64,000 nt of DNA, taken from assembly GCA_016793805.1 (NCBI GenBank), contig JAEUIZ010000026.1:1-64000 (forward strand), read 5' to 3'. The notes under the pieces were generated by a model. It ran no database searches and had not been told where the DNA came from. It saw only the letters and a list, made by a program, of their open reading frames with translations. Source of the DNA: Phycisphaerae bacterium. Its GTDB lineage: Bacteria; Planctomycetota; Phycisphaerae; Phycisphaerales; UBA1924. The position numbers and the translations under genes were made by a program. Positions 38,305 to 50,419 of the stretch are shown piece by piece. The first letter of the stretch is position 1, and each line of letters opens with the position of its first letter.

Positions 38305-39150
38305 TTAGAGAATCCGAATGTCATGGATCACCCCCATCGACACCATGCGGACGTAGAAGTCGGTGAACCCGACCCAGAACAGGCTGAACCAGGCCCACAT
38401 CATGTGGCGGCGATTCAGGCACGAGACGCAGTCGTAGACCTTCTTCCGCGGGCCGAGTTTGGACATCTCGTCCTTGCGACCCCCGACGAGGTGGCGATAG
38501 ACGTGGCACCCGAAGGTGTAGCACCCCAGCAGGATGGGGTTGAGGGTGAGGACGAGGGACCCGACGCCGATGCCGAAGTGCCCGTGCCCCGCGGCGTCGT
38601 GGAACCAGTACGAGATGATCGCGTCGTAACTGAGCAGGAAGATGAACAGCACGGCGATGTAGAAGAAGTAGCGGTGGACGTTCTGGAAGATCAGCGGCAG
38701 TTTCTTCTCGCCGCGGTAGGCCTTCCCGCGGAACCCCGGCTCGCCCACGGCGCAGTTCACCGGGTCGGCCCAGAAGGCCTTGTAGTAGGCGCCGCGGTAG
38801 TAGTAGCAGGTGAAGCGGAACCCGCCGGGGGCCCAGAGGATGAGGAACGCCGGCGTGATGGGGATGAACAGGAGGGTCTTGGGGAGCCAGTCGGGCCAGG
38901 GCCCGAACCAGGCGTGCCCCGAGGGCGCGGCGATCTTCCACGAATCAAACAGCACCGGCGAGTACATCGGCGAGAGGTACTCGGTCCCGGGGACGAAGTA
39001 GTGCTCGCCCTGCAGCGCGGCCCAGGTGGAATAGACGATGAACGCCGAGAGCCCGAGGAACGTCAGCAGCGGGGCCAGCCACCAGCGATCGCGGCGGCTT
39101 GTCTCGCCGAGTTTGCGGAGTTGGGGCAGCGGCACGTTGATCTGGGCCAT
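38305..39150 (-). CDS. sdhC: Succinate dehydrogenase membrane cytochrome b subunit (Sdh1-type)
   Basis: 281 residues with about five membrane segments. YYYRGAYYKAFWADPVNCA, then LIFQNVHRYFFYIAVLFIF and a helix with HDAAGHGHFGIGVGSLVL give several conserved His residues suited to haem. This is the single large membrane subunit of the Sdh1 type described in mycobacteria, rather than separate SdhC and SdhD. A Cys pair-like CVSCLNRRHM lies near the end. Start MAQINVPLPQ at 39150. It is first in the sdh operon. The promoter should lie in the 115-base divergent gap before rtcB. Confidence 0.85.
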   Translation of the reverse strand: MAQINVPLPQLRKLGETSRRDRWWLAPLLTFLGLSAFIVYSTWAALQGEHYFVPGTEYLSPMYSPVLFDSWKIAAPSGHAWFGPWPDWLPKTLLFIPITPAFLILWAPGGFRFTCYYYRGAYYKAFWADPVNCAVGEPGFRGKAYRGEKKLPLIFQNVHRYFFYIAVLFIFLLSYDAIISYWFHDAAGHGHFGIGVGSLVLTLNPILLGCYTFGCHVYRHLVGGRKDEMSKLGPRKKVYDCVSCLNRRHMMWAWFSLFWVGFTDFYVRMVSMGVIHDIRIL

Positions 39151-39265
39151 GCGAGGCTCGCTCCCGCCCCGTGACGAACCCCTCGCGCCGGACGGGTGAC
39201 GCGGGGGGCAATCGTAGCGGGCCGTGCCGCGATTCACCACCAGCGAGTCCGATAGAGTTCGCCCG

Positions 39266-40693
39266 ATGAAGCGTCGGCAACTCCAGCACCTGGGCGTGCC
39301 CGACGGCCCGGCGATGGAGGCCGCGTTCCGCTGCTGCGCGGCGGCAGCGCGGGCCGGACGCGTCGGATCGGAGATCAAGAGCGAGGTCGAGCGCGTGCTC
39401 GCCGACCCCGCGGCGCACGCGAACGATCCGACCTATGCCGGGTTGGCCTCGGCGCTGCTGGGCCTCGCGCAGCGGGCGACTCGCGACGCGCCGCGGTCCG
39501 AGCCGCTGCCCTATGGCACCTGGGGCGCGGAGCAGATCGACGCCGAGGCGCACGCGCAGATGCGGGGCGCGCTCTCGCTCCCGGTGGCGGTGGGCGGGGC
39601 GCTCATGCCCGACGCGCACGTGGGCTACGGCCTGCCGATCGGGGGCGTCCTGGCGACCGAGGGCGCGGTGGTCCCCTATGCCGTGGGCGTGGACATCGCC
39701 TGCCGGATGATGCTGACCGTCTTTGACCTGCCGGCAGATCGCGCGCTGCGCGACCGCGAGCGGCTCTCAAACATCCTCGAGCGCAACACGCTCTTCGGAA
39801 CCGGGCGGTCGTTCAAGCGGCGGGCCGAGCACCGGGTGATGGATGAGGACTGGGGCGTCACGCCCGTGACGCGCGGGCTCAAGGACAAGGCGTGGGGCCA
39901 ACTCGGGACCAGCGGGTCGGGCAACCACTTCGTCGAGTTCGGCGAGTTCGAGACGCTGCCCGGCACGGCGACAGGAATCGGCCTGAAGCCGGGTACTTTT
40001 CTCGCGGTGCTCTCGCACTCCGGCTCCCGCGGGCCCGGGGCGGCGGTCGCGGCCCACTACAGCGCGCTGGCGCGCTCGCTGCATCCCGATCTGCCGCGCG
40101 ACCTCTCCTACCTCGCGTGGCTCGACATGGACCGCGAGGGCGCGGAATACTGGGCGGCGATGGAACTCATGGGCCGATTCGCCAGCGCCAACCACCACGT
40201 CATCCATCGCAAGATCGCCGACGACGTGGCGGCGATGGGCGGGGGCGTCGTGCTGCAAGTCGAGAACCACCACAACTACGCGTGGCGCGAGCGGCACACG
40301 ATCGGCGGCGTCGCGCGCGACGTGATCGTGCACCGCAAGGGCGCGACGCCCGCCGGGCCGGGAGTCCTGGGCCTGATCCCGGGCTCGATGGCGGCACCGG
40401 GCTACCTGGTGCGCGGGCTGGGCGAGCCGCGCTCGCTGCACTCGGCCTCGCACGGCGCGGGGCGCCGACTCTCGCGCACGAAGGCCCGCGAGAGCACGCG
40501 CTGGAGCCAACTCAAGGGCCACCTCGAAGCCGCGGGGGTGCACCTGCTCTCGGCCGGGCTCGACGAATCGCCGCACGCCTACAAGGACATCGAGGCCGTG
40601 CTCGACGCGCAGGCGGACCTCGTCGAGCGGCTGGCGCGGTTCACGCCGCGGATCGTCAAAATGGCGCCCGAGGGCGAGCGGCCGGAGGATTGA
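39266..40693 (+). CDS. rtcB: RtcB-type RNA ligase
   Basis: 475 residues. RtcB joins 2',3'-cyclic-phosphate and 5'-OH RNA ends using GTP and Mn2+. Family motifs in order: MPDAHVGYGLPIGGV, VGVDIACRM (metal-binding Cys and Asp), GSGNHFVEFG, LSHSGSRGPG, VENHHNYAWRE, VHRKGATPAG (His for GMP linkage is in the HGAGR region), IPGSMA and SASHGAGRRLSR. The start at 39266 (MKRRQLQHLG) is preferred to the GTG at 39224. It is alone, without RtcA, archease or RtcR beside it. Probably involved in RNA repair or tRNA break healing. Confidence 0.95.
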   Translation: MKRRQLQHLGVPDGPAMEAAFRCCAAAARAGRVGSEIKSEVERVLADPAAHANDPTYAGLASALLGLAQRATRDAPRSEPLPYGTWGAEQIDAEAHAQMRGALSLPVAVGGALMPDAHVGYGLPIGGVLATEGAVVPYAVGVDIACRMMLTVFDLPADRALRDRERLSNILERNTLFGTGRSFKRRAEHRVMDEDWGVTPVTRGLKDKAWGQLGTSGSGNHFVEFGEFETLPGTATGIGLKPGTFLAVLSHSGSRGPGAAVAAHYSALARSLHPDLPRDLSYLAWLDMDREGAEYWAAMELMGRFASANHHVIHRKIADDVAAMGGGVVLQVENHHNYAWRERHTIGGVARDVIVHRKGATPAGPGVLGLIPGSMAAPGYLVRGLGEPRSLHSASHGAGRRLSRTKARESTRWSQLKGHLEAAGVHLLSAGLDESPHAYKDIEAVLDAQADLVERLARFTPRIVKMAPEGERPED

Positions 40694-40764
40694 GCCGGAG
40701 TTCCCGCGCCGCGCGGCAACGATCCCGGTATCCGAGGCGACGCGCCGGAAGCGACGAGAGAGCC

Positions 40765-41244
40765 TCACCGCGCGTTGAGGCCAATCGCGTACACCTGGAA
40801 CCGGTGCCCCCGCGCCTCCAGCCCGCGCTCCTTGCACAGCCGCTCGCGGATCGCGTCGAGTTCGGGCACGTCGATCGGCACCACCTCGCGCGTGTCCAGA
40901 CGGATCAGGTAGTCCGACGATTCCCCGCCGTACACGAGTTGGTAGACCGCCTGGTCCTGGTCCAGCGGCACGCGCTGGATGATGCCCGCGTCTTGCAGCA
41001 GCCGCATCGTGCGGTACACGGTCGCCTTCGAGACGCGCCGCCCGCTCCCGCCGCTCTCGGCCAATCGCTCGATCACGCGCTCGGCCTCGAAAAGCCCGGG
41101 CATCGCGGCGATGGCGTCGAGGATGCGGGCCCGCTCGGGCGTGTACTTGAGCCCCTCGTCGCGCAGGCGCCGGCGAAAGACCGCGCACAGCGGCTCGACG
41201 ATCCGCCACTCCTCGCCCCGCTCCTGCTTGCCAACCAAGGCCAT
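40765..41244 (-). CDS. Fur-family transcription regulator with altered metal site
   Basis: 159 residues. The N-terminal winged helix matches Fur/Zur/PerR: GLKYTPERARILDAI (residues 31-45) and recognition helix VSKATVYRTMRLLQDAG (71-87), then GIIQRVPLDQDQAVYQL. The C-terminal part has SSDYLIRLDTREVVPIDVP, where the usual HHDHLIC metal ligands are replaced (SSDYLIR), and no CxxC pairs exist for structural zinc. It may sense another signal or no metal. It stops 9 bases before nothing else on its strand except the FlgI-like gene upstream (9-base gap), so the two are probably co-transcribed. Confidence 0.83.
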   Translation of the reverse strand: MALVGKQERGEEWRIVEPLCAVFRRRLRDEGLKYTPERARILDAIAAMPGLFEAERVIERLAESGGSGRRVSKATVYRTMRLLQDAGIIQRVPLDQDQAVYQLVYGGESSDYLIRLDTREVVPIDVPELDAIRERLCKERGLEARGHRFQVYAIGLNAR

Positions 41245-41252
41245 GCGCGATC

Positions 41253-43241
41253 CTACGGCTTCCTCGCGGGCGGGGGCAGCGGGACGACCATCGGCGCCGG
41301 CTCGGCGGGCTTGGGCGGCTCCTCGGCCTTGGGCTCGAACACCTGGATCCGCGTCGGGGCCTGGCCCGTGGTCTCGGGGCGCTCCTCGGCCATCGTGTCC
41401 TGCGTCGCCGCCAGCAGCCGCGCCCGCAGCACGTCCTCCTCGACGGCAAAGGCCGCCCGGATCGCGCCCGCCTGCTGCATCGCGTGCAGCGCGCCAACCA
41501 GTTCCGAGTACGTCATCGCCAGCCCCGGCCTCGGATCATCCGGCGTGGGCGTCTGCGCCATGAACGCGACCAGCGAGGCGACGTCCGGCTCGCACCGGCC
41601 CGTGAGCACCGCGCCGGGAAGCCGCTCGCCCTCGGCGTCGATCTGGTCCGCGTGCCGGTACATCAGCCGCGGGCGGTCGGTCGCCGAATCGGCGACGACC
41701 ATCAACCGATCGTTCCACGCCGAGAACGTGATCGGGCGCGTCAGCGTCGGGCGCGGCCCGAAGAGCACGACCCGCGGCCGACCCTGCTGCGTGACATAGA
41801 TCAACGGCTCGCCACCCTCGACCTCGTCGAGGATGAACTTCCCGTCGATCACGCGCCGACGGACGCCCTGCGGCGTGTCCCCGGAGAGCGTGAGTTCGGC
41901 CCGGTTGCGCACGATCGCGTCGGGGTCCGCGACCCGCATCGACACCGGGAGCGTCTCCTGCCGTTCCAGCCACCGGCGGGCGGCGATGCGCTCGGCACGG
42001 TCCGCCAGCGCCTCGTACGCCGCCACGCGGACCGTCAGTTCCGGCGCCTCCAGGTGCTCGCGCAGCGCCGGGTCGATCGTTGGGCCGGCGGCCAGTTTGC
42101 CCATCAGCGCGATGGCCTCGGCCCGCTGCCCGGGCGAGCCGCTCGACGCCAGCCGCTTCAGCGCCGACGCCGAGAGCGGATCGTTCAGCCCAGCCCCGGC
42201 CCGCAACGCCGCCATGCGCACCCCATGATCCGGCCAGTCGTAGACCTCGCGCAGGAACGGCACCGCCGCGCGACGCGGGAGCGCCTGCAGGCACCAGCCC
42301 ATCTCCTCGGCGAGGTACGGCTGCTCCTTCATCGTGCGGATGTACCTCCGCGCGTACTCCTCGGGCGAGGTCCCGTCGATCTGCACGTGCGTGATGAGGT
42401 TCAGGAACTCCGAGGCCGAGTCGCGGTACTCGGGCGGGACGGTCACGTCGATCACTCGCCCCGTGCGTCCCCGGGCCGTCGGCTCGCTCCCCGTCCGCCC
42501 GGAGAACCGCGCGTTGATCGCCCGCGTGATCGACGTCGCCCGGCTGTGCGACTCGTTGTCGAGGATCAGTTCCAACGGGAGCGAGCTCGTCACGCGACCG
42601 CCGCCGAGCACGCGTCCGTCCTGCCGCGTCACCCGCCCGCCCTCGACAAACGGATTGACGAAAATCGGGCCGCTGGCTCTGGCGATCTTCTTGGTCCGCT
42701 CCCCACCGAACGCGGTCGGCGGGCCGATCTGGAGGTCGGTCGTCCACAGTTTCCCGCCCTCGAGCGACATGTCGGGCGTTCGGCTGATCGCGCTCACAAA
42801 GATGTCAAACGCGGCACCCTCGGGCGCGCCGGGCGCGACCAGCCCATACACCATCACCACCGCGACGTACGGCGAACGCAGCACCTCGCGCGGGGACATC
42901 CCCGCCAGCGGCGTTCCTGCCAGCGTGTCGTTCCCCTTGGCGACCTTGCGAAGTCCCAGTTCACGCTCCATCGTCGCGGCGATCCGCTCCGGGAGGTCGC
43001 CCCCGCCCGTCCCGTTCAGACCCACCACCAGCCCATAACCCGACACGATCACCGGCTGCACGCGATTCAGCGACGCCTCCGACGCCACCGTCCCGCGCAG
43101 CGCGTCCGGCACGTTGCGAACGATCGGCGGCGCTTTCTTCGGCTTGGGCGGTTCACTCGCACAGCCCCAGCCCCCCACCACCGCCGCCGCGAACCCCACG
43201 CACGCCGCCGAAACTACCATCCATCGCGCGATCATCGGCAT
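41253..43241 (-). CDS. FlgI-like lipoprotein with HEAT-type repeats
   Basis: 662 residues. The signal ends in GGWGC (Cys27), a lipobox-like site. Residues ~45-290 follow flagellar P-ring protein FlgI: PVIVSGYGLVVGLNGTGGGD, then VYVAVVMVYGLVAPGA-like and VDVTVPPEYRDSASEFLNLI. The remainder is a helical region of HEAT-like repeats (VPFLREVYDWPDHGVRMAAL, RAEAIALMGKL) and a beta region ending in a Pro/Glu-rich tail. FlgI is normally a secreted ring protein of ~370 residues without a lipid anchor, so this is an unusual fusion. No other flagellar gene lies here. Start at 43241 has TGAGG about nine bases upstream. Perhaps a ring-forming outer-membrane protein recruited to another role. Confidence 0.8.
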   Translation of the reverse strand: MPMIARWMVVSAACVGFAAAVVGGWGCASEPPKPKKAPPIVRNVPDALRGTVASEASLNRVQPVIVSGYGLVVGLNGTGGGDLPERIAATMERELGLRKVAKGNDTLAGTPLAGMSPREVLRSPYVAVVMVYGLVAPGAPEGAAFDIFVSAISRTPDMSLEGGKLWTTDLQIGPPTAFGGERTKKIARASGPIFVNPFVEGGRVTRQDGRVLGGGRVTSSLPLELILDNESHSRATSITRAINARFSGRTGSEPTARGRTGRVIDVTVPPEYRDSASEFLNLITHVQIDGTSPEEYARRYIRTMKEQPYLAEEMGWCLQALPRRAAVPFLREVYDWPDHGVRMAALRAGAGLNDPLSASALKRLASSGSPGQRAEAIALMGKLAAGPTIDPALREHLEAPELTVRVAAYEALADRAERIAARRWLERQETLPVSMRVADPDAIVRNRAELTLSGDTPQGVRRRVIDGKFILDEVEGGEPLIYVTQQGRPRVVLFGPRPTLTRPITFSAWNDRLMVVADSATDRPRLMYRHADQIDAEGERLPGAVLTGRCEPDVASLVAFMAQTPTPDDPRPGLAMTYSELVGALHAMQQAGAIRAAFAVEEDVLRARLLAATQDTMAEERPETTGQAPTRIQVFEPKAEEPPKPAEPAPMVVPLPPPARKP

Positions 43242-43820
43242 CTGGATTCCTCACCTCGTCTGCTGTGGAGCGCCGCGTCGGCCCGCAGCGCCGTCCCGGG
43301 CTCTGCCGGGTGCACGTTCGGGCTTGTCCACCCCGCCGACCCCCCTTTGGTAGCACCCGGCCCCGCTGGGAATCGCCTGCCACGGGGTGCGCGCGGACGC
43401 CCCGCTGCCGCGCCGCGTGAGGATAGCAGGGATTGATCCCGCTGCCCGCGTCCTTCTCCATACGCGAGCCCGGCAGAGGTGGCTCGGAGTTTTCCACCAA
43501 AGCCGACATGACGGTTGGTTGGTGTTCACCTAGGACCTTGGCGTGGCACGACGAATTTGCGCGATCCTAACCGCCCTTTCGCCAAGTGCTTGCGCCAGAA
43601 GCGACAGTTTTTTCACAATCTCAACACACTATTTTGGGTGTTCGAGGGGTTGCATCCACGATCTGTAGTGGTATGCTGTGGGTCTCGCCGTTGGGGCGGT
43701 CGGGTCGGTTCGGTGGAAGGTTCCGGCCACAAAGCGTCTGTGTTCGGCACGCGATGCGCCGCGAAGCGGACTGGTCCGTCGTAGCGCGTGAGGGTATTGT
43801 TTGGCATGCTGGAGGCAGTG
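43242..43820. other. 579-base non-coding gap with three adjacent hairpins
   Basis: No gene seen. Three close hairpins are visible at 43426-43445 (GGGAT/ATCCC with two-base loop), 43448-43465 (GCGT/ACGC) and 43465-43486 (CGAGCC/GGCTCG, ten-base loop). An AT-rich block at 43606-43640 includes a T6 run and the inverted pair AACAC/GTGTT. The right part holds the dcd promoter candidate. The hairpin group could be a structured RNA on either strand, but I recognise no known family, and it is not a tRNA, tmRNA or SRP RNA core. Confidence 0.45.
43650..43677 (+). promoter_or_regulatory. Candidate promoter for dcd-DUF4282-nrdJ
   Basis: TTGCAT and TATGCT are separated by 16 bases within the one AT-rich patch upstream of dcd. 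The transcript would have a leader of about 140 bases before the GTG at 43821. No riboswitch-like structure is evident in that leader. Confidence 0.35.
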
Positions 43821-44393
43821 GTGGGCATTCTGTCGGACACCCAGATTCGCGAGCGGGTCACGATCCGGCCCTTCGAGGAGAACCGCAAGCGCCCGGGGCG
43901 GATCAGTTTCGGGGTGTCCAGTTATGGATACGACATCCGCGTGGGGACGCGGTTCAAGATCTTCACGCCCACGCCGCGAACCGGCGGGATCGCGGTCGTC
44001 GATCCCAAGCACTTCACGGACGACCTGATGGTCGAGGTGGACACGGCGGTGTTGGGGGTCGATCACGTGGTCATCCCACCGAACAGTTTCGCGCTGTGCG
44101 AGACGGTGGAGACGGTGGAGATCCCGCGGGACGTGCTGGCGATCTGCGTGGGCAAGAGCACGTATGCGCGGTGCGGGCTGATCGTGAACGTGACGCCCCT
44201 GGAGCCGGAGTGGCGGGGCAAGGTGACGCTGGAGATCAGCAACACGACGCCCCTGCCGGCGAGGGTGTACGCCAACGAGGGGATCGCGCAGTTGATCTTC
44301 CTGAAGGCGGAGCAGGTGTGCGAGAAGAGTTACGCGGACAAGGCGGGGAAGTACCAGGACCAGGGCGGGCTGACGCTGCCGAAGGTGGATTAG
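43821..44393 (+). CDS. dcd: dCTP deaminase
   Basis: 190 residues from a GTG at 43821, chosen because GGAGG sits five bases upstream and the protein then begins MGILSDTQI, as in the family; the ATG at 43806 is the alternative. It deaminates dCTP to dUTP. Motifs: [43 protein letters not shown] and GKVTLEISN (catalytic Glu and substrate contacts). Length is normal; whether it is bifunctional with dUTPase cannot be told. It heads a short run with a DUF4282 gene and the ribonucleotide reductase, linking pyrimidine dNTP balance. Confidence 0.94.
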   Translation: MGILSDTQIRERVTIRPFEENRKRPGRISFGVSSYGYDIRVGTRFKIFTPTPRTGGIAVVDPKHFTDDLMVEVDTAVLGVDHVVIPPNSFALCETVETVEIPRDVLAICVGKSTYARCGLIVNVTPLEPEWRGKVTLEISNTTPLPARVYANEGIAQLIFLKAEQVCEKSYADKAGKYQDQGGLTLPKVD

Positions 44394-44450
44394 GCCGGAC
44401 GGTGGACGGGGCCGGCACCCTCACCGGTGCGGCACACGGAGGACACGAAC

Positions 44451-44774
44451 ATGGATCAGGGGCCACAACGCGGCGAGGGCGGGTTGTCCGCATTGCTCGA
44501 CTTCGGGTTCACGCGGTTCATCACGCTCAGCATCGTGAAGATCCTCTACATGCTGGGGATGGCGCTGATCGTCCTGGCGTGGCTGGGGTTCACGGTGAGC
44601 GCGTTCGCCACGAGCGTCGCCGCGGGGTTCGGCGCGCTCATCCTGGGCCCGATCGTCGCTTTGCTCTACCTCATCGGGTTCCGCATCTGGCTCGAACTGG
44701 TCGTGGTCATCTTCCGCATCGGGGAGAACACCTCCAAACTCGTCGATCAGCGTGGGCAGGGACCCTTGGCATAG
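44451..44774 (+). CDS. DUF4282 small membrane protein
   Basis: 107 residues; start at 44451 supported by GGAGG 8 bases upstream. After a 15-residue polar start it has two membrane segments (ILYMLGMALIVLAWLGFTV and ILGPIVALLYLIGFRIWLEL) and the typical DUF4282 pattern of DFxFTRFITLSIVKILY at the front and VVIFRIGENT at the end. Function is unknown in the family. Placement between dcd and nrdJ is probably only co-transcription. Confidence 0.88.
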   Translation: MDQGPQRGEGGLSALLDFGFTRFITLSIVKILYMLGMALIVLAWLGFTVSAFATSVAAGFGALILGPIVALLYLIGFRIWLELVVVIFRIGENTSKLVDQRGQGPLA

Positions 44775-44856
44775 AGCATCGGACCGGACCTCGGCGAGTG
44801 GATTGGCATGCCGCGGCGTCGCGGCGTTGGGATTTCGCAGGAACGGACTCGAAGTC

Positions 44857-48342
<3,486 letters not shown>

Positions 48343-48425
48343 ACGAGCCCCACCAAGGCAGGGCCGTGCGGAGTCGCCCATCGCCTCCCTCGGGCCTCCG
48401 CGTGAAGCGGCCCTGTACCTCCTCG

Positions 48426-48463
48426 CCCCGGACGGACCCCACCACCGTCCGGGGCTTTTCTTT
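48426..48463 (+). terminator. Rho-independent terminator after nrdJ
   Basis: Ten-base stem CCCCGGACGG (48426-48435) with CCGTCCGGGG (48445-48454), nine-base loop, then CTTTTCTTT. It lies 83 bases after the nrdJ stop and ends the dcd-DUF4282-nrdJ unit. Confidence 0.9.
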
Positions 48464-48548
48464 GTCACGCGCCGTCCGCGCAACGAAACGCGCGGCACGA
48501 GCCCTCGCCCGTGCCGCGCCCGATGCACACCCTCGTGTGCCTCGTGTC

Positions 48549-50288
48549 TTACGTGCAGCCCGCCGCGTACCCGTTCAAGAAGCACTGGAAGTCGTTGACG
48601 TTCAGCACCGGGGGCACGGTGCTCTCATCGCAGTTGGCGTACTCGTCGCCCGCCGCGAACGCGTTGAGGAAGCACTGGAAGTCGTTGATGTTCAGGAACG
48701 GCAGCACGGTCGACCCGTCGCAGTTCACGTAGCACCCGCGGCAGAGCGTCGTGCAGGCCGACATCACCGAGTGCGCCTGCAGCGTGATCGGCAGCGTGTC
48801 CTGCTCCGGAGAGACCACGATCTCCCCCGTGCCCATCGGGATCGGACTGATCGCGACGGCCGACGCGGTCACGTTCGTCGGGCACGCGGCCTCACTCCGC
48901 CAGAGCATCGCGCCTCCGCCGGGGAACGGGCTGTTGTCGGCGAAGTACCCGATGACCTTCCGCGTCGCGCCGGGCGAGATGTCCGCGCCGATGTACGACG
49001 TGAACGTGCTGACCGCGCCCCCGAGCCGCTGCGCCCAGTTCACGGCCCCGTCGGCCTCGCGGACGTTGAGCGTGAACGCCCGGAACCCGCCACCGCTCCC
49101 GAAGCCGCTGTCCACGCGGCCCGCGATAGTCAGGTGGTTCGTCGCCGGGATCGTGGACGGCGCGATCCCGATCGCGCTCGTCGCCGGGATGTGGCCTCCC
49201 AGCGCCGGGTACGCCGTGTGCCACGATTGGGCGAGCGTCGCCGGGTTGATGATCGCGGCCTGCGGGACGAAGACCGGCGGGTCGAACTGCGTCGCCCCGG
49301 GCCGCGACAGCCACCCCGCCACGATGATCTGGTTCTGCAGCGCTCCCGCGCTGGGGTTGAACTTGATCGCCTCAAACCCGCCCCCGGTCCACGGCGAGAT
49401 CGTTGTCACGTCGTAGGCTCGCATGTTGACCATCGCGCCCGTCGCCAGGTTGAACTCCATGACCATCGGGAGCGTCCGAGTCCCCACCGAGACCGGCCAG
49501 TTCATGGTCCCGCTGACGAAGATGTTCCCCGACGGACCCTGCTCGATGTCGCGGATTCGGAACTGCGACGCCGCGGACACCTGCTGCGACACGTACCGGC
49601 GAACCCACATCGTGCCCAGGTTCGGCGCCAGGCGCCCGACGCGGCTCGCGATCGTGCCCGCGCCCAGGTCCAGCCGGTCGTACATCGCCACCGTCCCGTC
49701 GGCGAGCCAGTCGGCCTGCACGTCCACGCTCGTCTCGACCGGGCCCGCAAGCCGCACGGCGTTGACGAACCCGAGCGTCGAGGTCAGCCTCGCCACGAAC
49801 GTCGAGTTCGCGCCCGTGGTCGTGTTCCGGATCCGCCCCGCCACGAGCAGGTTGCAGTTCGCGTCCGCGTCCACGCTCGTGCCCGCGATCGACTCGTTCG
49901 GGCTCCCGCTGATCGAGTAGAGCGCCTCGGACACGATCGCCCAGGTCGGGCTCCAGCGGATCACGTGCAGCCCGGGCAGCCCCGTCGCGGGGATGAGGCG
50001 CTGCCCCACGGTCACGTATCCGCCCGGGTTGTTCACCGGCCCGCCCATGTTGTCGATCGAGTAGTGCGCCGTGCCGGACGCCAGGTCCCCGCAGCGCGAG
50101 TCGATCGGGACGCGGATCTGGCCCAGCGGCGGGGGCGTCGGACACGTCTGGGCCAAGGCGCTCGACGACGTCGAGACCAGCCCCGCGAGCGCGACCGTCG
50201 CGCTGGCGACGCGCCCCGAGGCGGCCTGGAGCAGCCTCGGCGAGCCGTGATTCGCTTCACGCCGGGAACGATCGGTGCTGTGCAACAT
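48549..50288 (-). CDS. Large secreted protein with GC-type dockerin
   Basis: 579 residues; start 50288 supported by AAGGAG nine bases upstream. The signal peptide is long (~1-47, ending SSSALAQ). The body (~50-510) is a beta-rich region with repeated patterns such as NIFVSGTMNWPV, QIIVAGWLSRPG and LTIAGRVDSGFG, like delta-60/SBBP-type beta-propeller repeats. It ends with two dockerin repeats, NCDGSTVLPFLNINDFQCF and NCDESTVPPVLNVNDFQCF, and GCT. The body family is not certain. It is on the far side of the nrdJ terminator, reading towards it; its own 3' gap is 206 bases. Confidence 0.83.
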   Translation of the reverse strand: MLHSTDRSRREANHGSPRLLQAASGRVASATVALAGLVSTSSSALAQTCPTPPPLGQIRVPIDSRCGDLASGTAHYSIDNMGGPVNNPGGYVTVGQRLIPATGLPGLHVIRWSPTWAIVSEALYSISGSPNESIAGTSVDADANCNLLVAGRIRNTTTGANSTFVARLTSTLGFVNAVRLAGPVETSVDVQADWLADGTVAMYDRLDLGAGTIASRVGRLAPNLGTMWVRRYVSQQVSAASQFRIRDIEQGPSGNIFVSGTMNWPVSVGTRTLPMVMEFNLATGAMVNMRAYDVTTISPWTGGGFEAIKFNPSAGALQNQIIVAGWLSRPGATQFDPPVFVPQAAIINPATLAQSWHTAYPALGGHIPATSAIGIAPSTIPATNHLTIAGRVDSGFGSGGGFRAFTLNVREADGAVNWAQRLGGAVSTFTSYIGADISPGATRKVIGYFADNSPFPGGGAMLWRSEAACPTNVTASAVAISPIPMGTGEIVVSPEQDTLPITLQAHSVMSACTTLCRGCYVNCDGSTVLPFLNINDFQCFLNAFAAGDEYANCDESTVPPVLNVNDFQCFLNGYAAGCT

Positions 50289-50419
50289 GGGTCGGTCTCC
50301 TTGGCTCGGATGTGCCCAAAGCGCGACGGCACGCGCCGCCGCTCTCCCGGATTGCGTCCCACTTGACCGCTTCTGAACGCACCGCGGGCCCGCGCCCCGC
50401 GAGCCGGCACGCCCGCCGC

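Noticed and set aside
41253-43241. Flagellar operon implied by FlgI similarity
   Set aside because: No other flagellar gene lies within the window and the protein is lipid-anchored and fused to repeats.
43430-43500. tRNA or tmRNA-like structure near the three hairpins
   Set aside because: One loop (ATCAATC) resembles a T-loop, but the anticodon-type stem has a ten-base loop and no acceptor stem closes the set.
44775-44856. Cobalamin riboswitch before nrdJ
   Set aside because: The gap is only 82 bases and lacks the conserved B12-box; too short for the full element.
48343-48548. Small open frame beyond the nrdJ terminator
   Set aside because: It includes the terminator hairpin and the antisense of dockerin repeats.
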